39,544 nt of DNA from JAEUNJ01 sp052035955 (GTDB lineage: Bacteria; Pseudomonadota; Gammaproteobacteria; Burkholderiales; Rhodocyclaceae), in the NCBI GenBank assembly GCA_052035955.1, contig JBPOHD010000039.1, forward strand, positions 1-39,544, read 5' to 3'. Below, piece after piece: positions 35,773 through 39,544 of the stretch. The first letter of the stretch is position 1. Each line of letters opens with the position of its first letter. The notes beneath the pieces were generated by a model. The model was not told the DNA's origin, did no database searches, and saw nothing but the letters and a program-made list of their open reading frames with translations. The translations under genes and the position numbers were made by a program.

Positions 35773-36665
35773 GGCGGCTGCTGCCGGCCGGCGACGGTGC
35801 CGGCGTGGCGCTGGCCGTCGTCGCCGCCCTCGGCTTTTCGCTGAAGGCCATTTTCGTCAAGCTGGGCCTGGCCGAGGGCGCCGGCCCGGTGACCCTGCTC
35901 GCCCTGCGCATGGCCTTCGCCCTGCCCGCCTTCCTCTGGGTGGGCCTGCGCGCCAGCCGCGGCGCCCCCGCCCTCTCCGCCCGCGAGTGGGCCCTGGTGG
36001 CCGTCCTCGGCCTGCTCGGCTACTACGGCGCCAGCATCCTCGACTTCCTCGGCCTGCAATACATCTCCGCCGGCCTGGAGCGCCTCATCCTCTTCACCTA
36101 CCCCACCTTCACCCTGCTCCTCGGCGCCCTCTTCTACGGCCAGCCGGTGGGCCGCCGCGAGGCCGGCGCCGTCGCCCTCTGCTACCTGGGCATCGCCGCC
36201 GCCTTCGCCCACGACCTGGACGTGGGGCCGGGCGCCGCCGCCGTCTGGCTGGGCGGCGGCCTGGTGCTCGCCTCCTCCCTCTCCTACGCCCTCTACCTCT
36301 CCGGCAGCGCCCGCCTCATCCACCGCCTGGGCGCCGCCCGCTTCACCGCCCTGGCCATGCTGGTCTCCACCACCACCACGCTGCTCCACTTCCTCGCCGC
36401 CGAGCCCCTGGCCGCCCTGGTCCAGCCCTGGCCGGTCTATGCCTACGGCCTGGCCATGGCCCTGTTCTGCACGGTGATCCCCGTCTTCGCCCAGTCCGCC
36501 GCCATCCGCCGCATCGGCCCCGGCCGGGCCGTGCTGATCGGCACTGTCGGCCCCCTGATGACCATCTTCCTCGGCTGGTGGGTCCTGGGCGAGGCCATGT
36601 CGGCCTGGCAGATCCTCGGCGCCGCGCTGGTGGTGGCGGGGGTGCTGCTGGTGGGGAGGCGGTAG
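35769..36665 (+). CDS. EamA-family (DMT) transporter
   Basis: Inner-membrane transporter of 298 residues with ten predicted helices in two EamA repeats (about 10-135, 155-297). LALRMAFALPAFLWVGL, GLERLILFTYPTFTLLLGALFYG and IGTVGPLMTIFLGWWVLGEAMS are characteristic. It overlaps the previous stop (ATGA), so it belongs to the herA-like gene unit. Substrate unknown; paralogous in fold to the transporter at 31648-32472, but not closely similar. Confidence 0.92.
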   Translation: MRRLLPAGDGAGVALAVVAALGFSLKAIFVKLGLAEGAGPVTLLALRMAFALPAFLWVGLRASRGAPALSAREWALVAVLGLLGYYGASILDFLGLQYISAGLERLILFTYPTFTLLLGALFYGQPVGRREAGAVALCYLGIAAAFAHDLDVGPGAAAVWLGGGLVLASSLSYALYLSGSARLIHRLGAARFTALAMLVSTTTTLLHFLAAEPLAALVQPWPVYAYGLAMALFCTVIPVFAQSAAIRRIGPGRAVLIGTVGPLMTIFLGWWVLGEAMSAWQILGAALVVAGVLLVGRR

Positions 36666-36915
36666 GGGGCGGCGGCTGCGCCGGGGGCGGCGCGTCCCGG
36701 TCCCCTTCCCGTGGCCCCGCGGGGGCCCCGGCCCATGCCGTCATCCACCGGCCGACCCGGATCGGACTGCCCGGGGCCGGACACCCGCCGCGTACCCCCC
36801 GGGCAAATGCGCGGCGATCGCGAACCCGAAATTCGCGTCGCCTTCCGCTTCTTCGAAAGGGCGGAAATTGCTACAGTCATCCCCGGGCCGTTCATTCCGG
36901 AGGGATCGCGAATCC

Positions 36916-37371
36916 ATGACGACAAGACTGCTGGCATGTGCGCTGCTGTTGGGGTTCGCCAGCGCTTCCCACGCGATCAGCGCCGGGTACGCCAGGCAAC
37001 TCGAACGTTCCGGCTGCACCCAGGTTTCCGAAACCCAGGGTTGCGACATCACCCGGTCCAGGGCCGAGAACGCCCGGGCGGGTTTCGTGACCCGGGCGCC
37101 GGCAAGCGGCGTCGGGAATGATCGGACGCCCTACGCGGGCCGATGGGTCGCGGTCGGCCCCGACGGCGCCGCGGTGGCGAACATCCGCATCGACGCCAGG
37201 GAAAGGGTCTGGGTCGACGGCAAGCGGGTCAAGGCCAGGCGCGGCGACGGGGTGCTCCTGTTCCAGCGGGGCGCCCTGAGCTTCGTCATCCAGGGCGATC
37301 GCCGCTTGACGGGGGAGGACACCTGGTCGGATTCCGGGGCGGGCTCCAAAGGCCGGATCATCGCAAGATGA
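36916..37371 (+). CDS. Small secreted protein of unknown function
   Basis: A 151-residue protein with a signal peptide (LLACALLLGFASASHA, cleavage near residue 20). The mature part has two Cys (SGCTQVSETQGCDIT) that could pair, and a basic beta-rich C-terminal half (YAGRWVAVGPDGAAVANIRID, VLLFQRGALSFVIQGDRRL). No family is recognised. GGAGGG lies upstream with somewhat long spacing. It precedes the M13 peptidase by 48 bp, and the two may be co-transcribed. Confidence 0.7.
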   Translation: MTTRLLACALLLGFASASHAISAGYARQLERSGCTQVSETQGCDITRSRAENARAGFVTRAPASGVGNDRTPYAGRWVAVGPDGAAVANIRIDARERVWVDGKRVKARRGDGVLLFQRGALSFVIQGDRRLTGEDTWSDSGAGSKGRIIAR

Positions 37372-37419
37372 GCCCCCCGACCCGGCACGGCATCGCAAAG
37401 CACTGACGAAGGGACAGCC

Positions 37420-39486
37420 ATGAAACGCAACAGCACGATTGCCATCGCCCTGCTCGGAGCCCTGTCGGCCAACGGCGCGGGCGCCCAGGCTACGCCGACC
37501 TACTTCGGTTTCCCGGCCGGTTTCTCGGCCGGCAAGATGGACGCCACCGTCAGTCCGCGCCGGGATTTCACGCGCTACGCGGCCGGCCGATGGTTCGACG
37601 CCATGGAAATCCCCGCGGACCAGATGGGGGTTTCGGGGCTCTCCCTGATGAACAAGCGCACCGACGCGCTTCTGCAACAGACGGTCGAGGCGGCGGCCGG
37701 GAGGGCGGCGTCGGTGGGGAAGGGCAGCCCGGCCCAGCAGGTGGGCGACCTCTACGCCGCGGGCATGGACGAAGCGCGCCTGACGGCCCTCGGCAATGGG
37801 CCGTTGCAACCGGTGTTCCAGCGCATTCGCGCGATCAGCGACAAGAAGCTGCTGGCGCCCGAGATCGCCAGGCTGCAGCTCGAGACCAACGACGCGGTCC
37901 TCTTCGGAGGCGTCGTCATTCCGGGAATCCGCGACAAGGACAGGTACGTCTTCGTCGTTTCGGACAGCCCGCTGATGCTCGGGAATTTCGAGGACTACTA
38001 CAAGCCCGAGGCGGCAGGGTATCGCACCGCATACCTGAAATACGTGGCCGACGTCCTCGTCCTGGCGGGCTTCGACGCCGAGGAGGCAAGGGCCTTTGCG
38101 GACAAGGCGCTGGCCATCGAGACGCGGGTTGCCAGGGTCCGGCAGCCCCTGCTGGAGCAGAACGATCCGGACAAGCGCTTCATCCCCATGCGCTACGAGG
38201 ACCTGAAGGCGCTGACGCCGGCCTTCGACTGGGACGCCTATTTCGCGACCCTGGGCATTTCCCCGCCGGCGGAGCTGACGGCGATCGAGACGAAGGCCAT
38301 GGCCGAGCGGAGCGCCATGCTGGCCGACCTGCCCCTCGAAGACATCAGGATGTTCCTGACATGGGAGTATCTGCGGCGGGTGGCCGGGCGGCTTTCCCCG
38401 GACTTCGACGGGCCCAGGCTCGCCTTGTCGCGAACGTATTACGGCGACGGTTTCTCGTTGCCGACGCGCTCCAAGCAGGTGGTCCAGACCCTGGCCGGAA
38501 CGATAGGCCATCCGCTGGCCCGGCTTTTTGTCGAGAAGCACTTCAGCCCCGAATCGAAGCGGGCCGTCGAGGACATGGTCCGGCGCGTCCATGCGGAGTT
38601 CCGCGCCCGGCTCGAGAAGAACCGCTGGCTCACCGAGGCGACCCGGAAGCAGGCCCTCGGCAAGCTCGACAAGGTGAAGATCTCGGTCGGCTATCCGGAA
38701 AGGTGGATCGACTACGCCGGCGTCGACATCCGGCCCGGCGACTACTTCGGCAACCTGGCGCGCATTTCGGAGTTCCTGGCCAGGCGCAACCTGGCCCGCT
38801 GGGGAGGCCCCGTCACCGAAGACGAGTTCGCCGATCCGGCATCGACCCTGCCGACGGTCATCAACGCCGCCTACGATCCGATGCGCAATGCCATCGAGAT
38901 TCCCGCCGCCTTCCTGCAGGCCCCGGTCTACGATCCCAAGGGTGATCCGGCGACCAATTTCTGCACCATCGGTGCCGTCATCGGGCATGAGATCACCCAT
39001 GGTTTCGACTCGGGAGGTCGCCATTACGACGAGATCGGACGTGTCCGCAACTGGTGGGTCAAGGCGGACGAGGTGAAGTTCAACAAGGAAACGCAGAAGC
39101 TGGTCCGCCAGTCCCGGGCGTTCCAGGTCCTGCCCGGGCTCCATGCCAACGGCGAGCTGACCGTGACGGAAAACCTCGCGGACGTGGGAGGCATCGCCTT
39201 CGCCTACGGCGCCCTGACCAGGTACCTGAAGGAACACCCGGCGGAGGATCGGGAGATCGACGGGCTGACCCAGGCGCAGCGCTGCTTCATCGCCTGGGGG
39301 CAGATCTGGTCGGACAAGATGCGGGAAGGTTTCCTGCGCCAGATTACGGCGACCAATCCCCATGCTGTCGGCCAGTATCGCGCCTTCGCCGCATCCCAGC
39401 ACGAGCCCGGGTTCTTCAAGGCGTTCGGCATTCGTCCAGGTGACCCGATGTGGCTTGCGCCGAAGGATCGGGCTCGCATCTGGTGA
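37420..39486 (+). CDS. M13-family zinc metallopeptidase (neprilysin/PepO-like)
   Basis: Exported endopeptidase of 688 residues. Signal peptide about 1-22 (STIAIALLGALSANGAGA). The N-terminal M13 domain runs to about 450; the catalytic domain has NAAYDPMRNAIEIPAAFLQ, the zinc motif HEITH at 523-527 within IGHEITHGFDSGG, and the third ligand Glu584 with Asp588 in ENLADVGG. The end PGDPMWLAPKDRARIW is the family C-terminus. Substrate is short peptides in known members. GAAGGGA precedes the ATG. Nothing is recognised in the 58 bases after the stop. Confidence 0.95.
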   Translation: MKRNSTIAIALLGALSANGAGAQATPTYFGFPAGFSAGKMDATVSPRRDFTRYAAGRWFDAMEIPADQMGVSGLSLMNKRTDALLQQTVEAAAGRAASVGKGSPAQQVGDLYAAGMDEARLTALGNGPLQPVFQRIRAISDKKLLAPEIARLQLETNDAVLFGGVVIPGIRDKDRYVFVVSDSPLMLGNFEDYYKPEAAGYRTAYLKYVADVLVLAGFDAEEARAFADKALAIETRVARVRQPLLEQNDPDKRFIPMRYEDLKALTPAFDWDAYFATLGISPPAELTAIETKAMAERSAMLADLPLEDIRMFLTWEYLRRVAGRLSPDFDGPRLALSRTYYGDGFSLPTRSKQVVQTLAGTIGHPLARLFVEKHFSPESKRAVEDMVRRVHAEFRARLEKNRWLTEATRKQALGKLDKVKISVGYPERWIDYAGVDIRPGDYFGNLARISEFLARRNLARWGGPVTEDEFADPASTLPTVINAAYDPMRNAIEIPAAFLQAPVYDPKGDPATNFCTIGAVIGHEITHGFDSGGRHYDEIGRVRNWWVKADEVKFNKETQKLVRQSRAFQVLPGLHANGELTVTENLADVGGIAFAYGALTRYLKEHPAEDREIDGLTQAQRCFIAWGQIWSDKMREGFLRQITATNPHAVGQYRAFAASQHEPGFFKAFGIRPGDPMWLAPKDRARIW

Positions 39487-39544
39487 GGAGGGCGGCCCCG
39501 GCGCGCAAGCACCGCCGCCGGCCTCGCAGCGGAAGCTGTCGTCC

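Noticed and set aside
36666..36915. Possible small gene in the 250-bp gap before the secreted protein
   Set aside because: Frames are low-complexity Gly/Arg/Pro, with no ribosome-binding site or domain; only GC-rich hairpins are visible.
36892..39402. Minus-strand frame of over 800 codons opposite the M13 peptidase
   Set aside because: Antisense shadow of a gene with intact zinc ligands.

Overview
The window is a high-G+C stretch (about two thirds G+C by eye) of a Gram-negative chromosome. The complete Tol-Pal operon, two exosortase-sorted PEP-CTERM proteins, queuosine genes, a urt-ure urea cluster, a YeeE-type sulfur transporter and the repeat families in the gaps together suggest a betaproteobacterium, most likely Rhodocyclales or a relative. 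The rank is inference, because the window holds no ribosomal RNA or other strong taxonomic marker.

Layout. 1-11772 (+): a continuous urea unit. The high-affinity urea ABC transporter urtABCDE runs directly into ureDABC, a CBS-domain protein, an alpha/beta hydrolase, then ureEFG. Three of the four urt junctions carry palindromic or G-rich repeat DNA, and one repeat supplies part of the UrtB signal peptide. 11968-16248: a tungstate/molybdate-type locus, with a ModE-like HTH/periplasmic-binding-protein regulator (-) divergent from an aldehyde dehydrogenase and two TupA-like binding proteins (+), but no permease or ATPase. 16311-17375: a PEP-CTERM gene and two tRNA-Lys genes (-) with a near-consensus promoter. 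17415-21081 (-): a YeeE/YedE transporter, a small two-cysteine secreted protein, a 420-residue exported protein made of 25-residue Met/Trp/Pro repeats, and a DUF302 protein. 21229-27605 (-): queC, queE, and ybgC-tolQRAB-pal-cpoB. 27833-28516 (+): a second PEP-CTERM protein, whose upstream palindrome is almost identical to that of the first. 28575-33249 (-): ruvC/ruvA/ruvB, an EamA transporter and yebC, with a 673-bp gap packed with repeats. 33317-36665 (+): a HerA-like ATPase, a membrane protein with a zinc ribbon and an HEAGH motif, and a second EamA transporter. 36916-39486 (+): a small secreted protein and an M13 metallopeptidase.

How it works together. The urea unit captures urea, splits it and matures the nickel enzyme, a typical nitrogen-scavenging system. 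The Tol-Pal block maintains the outer membrane during division. The Ruv proteins process Holliday junctions. The least explained parts are the Met-rich repeat protein with its transporter neighbours, the permease-less tungstate locus with an aldehyde dehydrogenase, and the 19-bp palindrome shared by the two PEP-CTERM genes.
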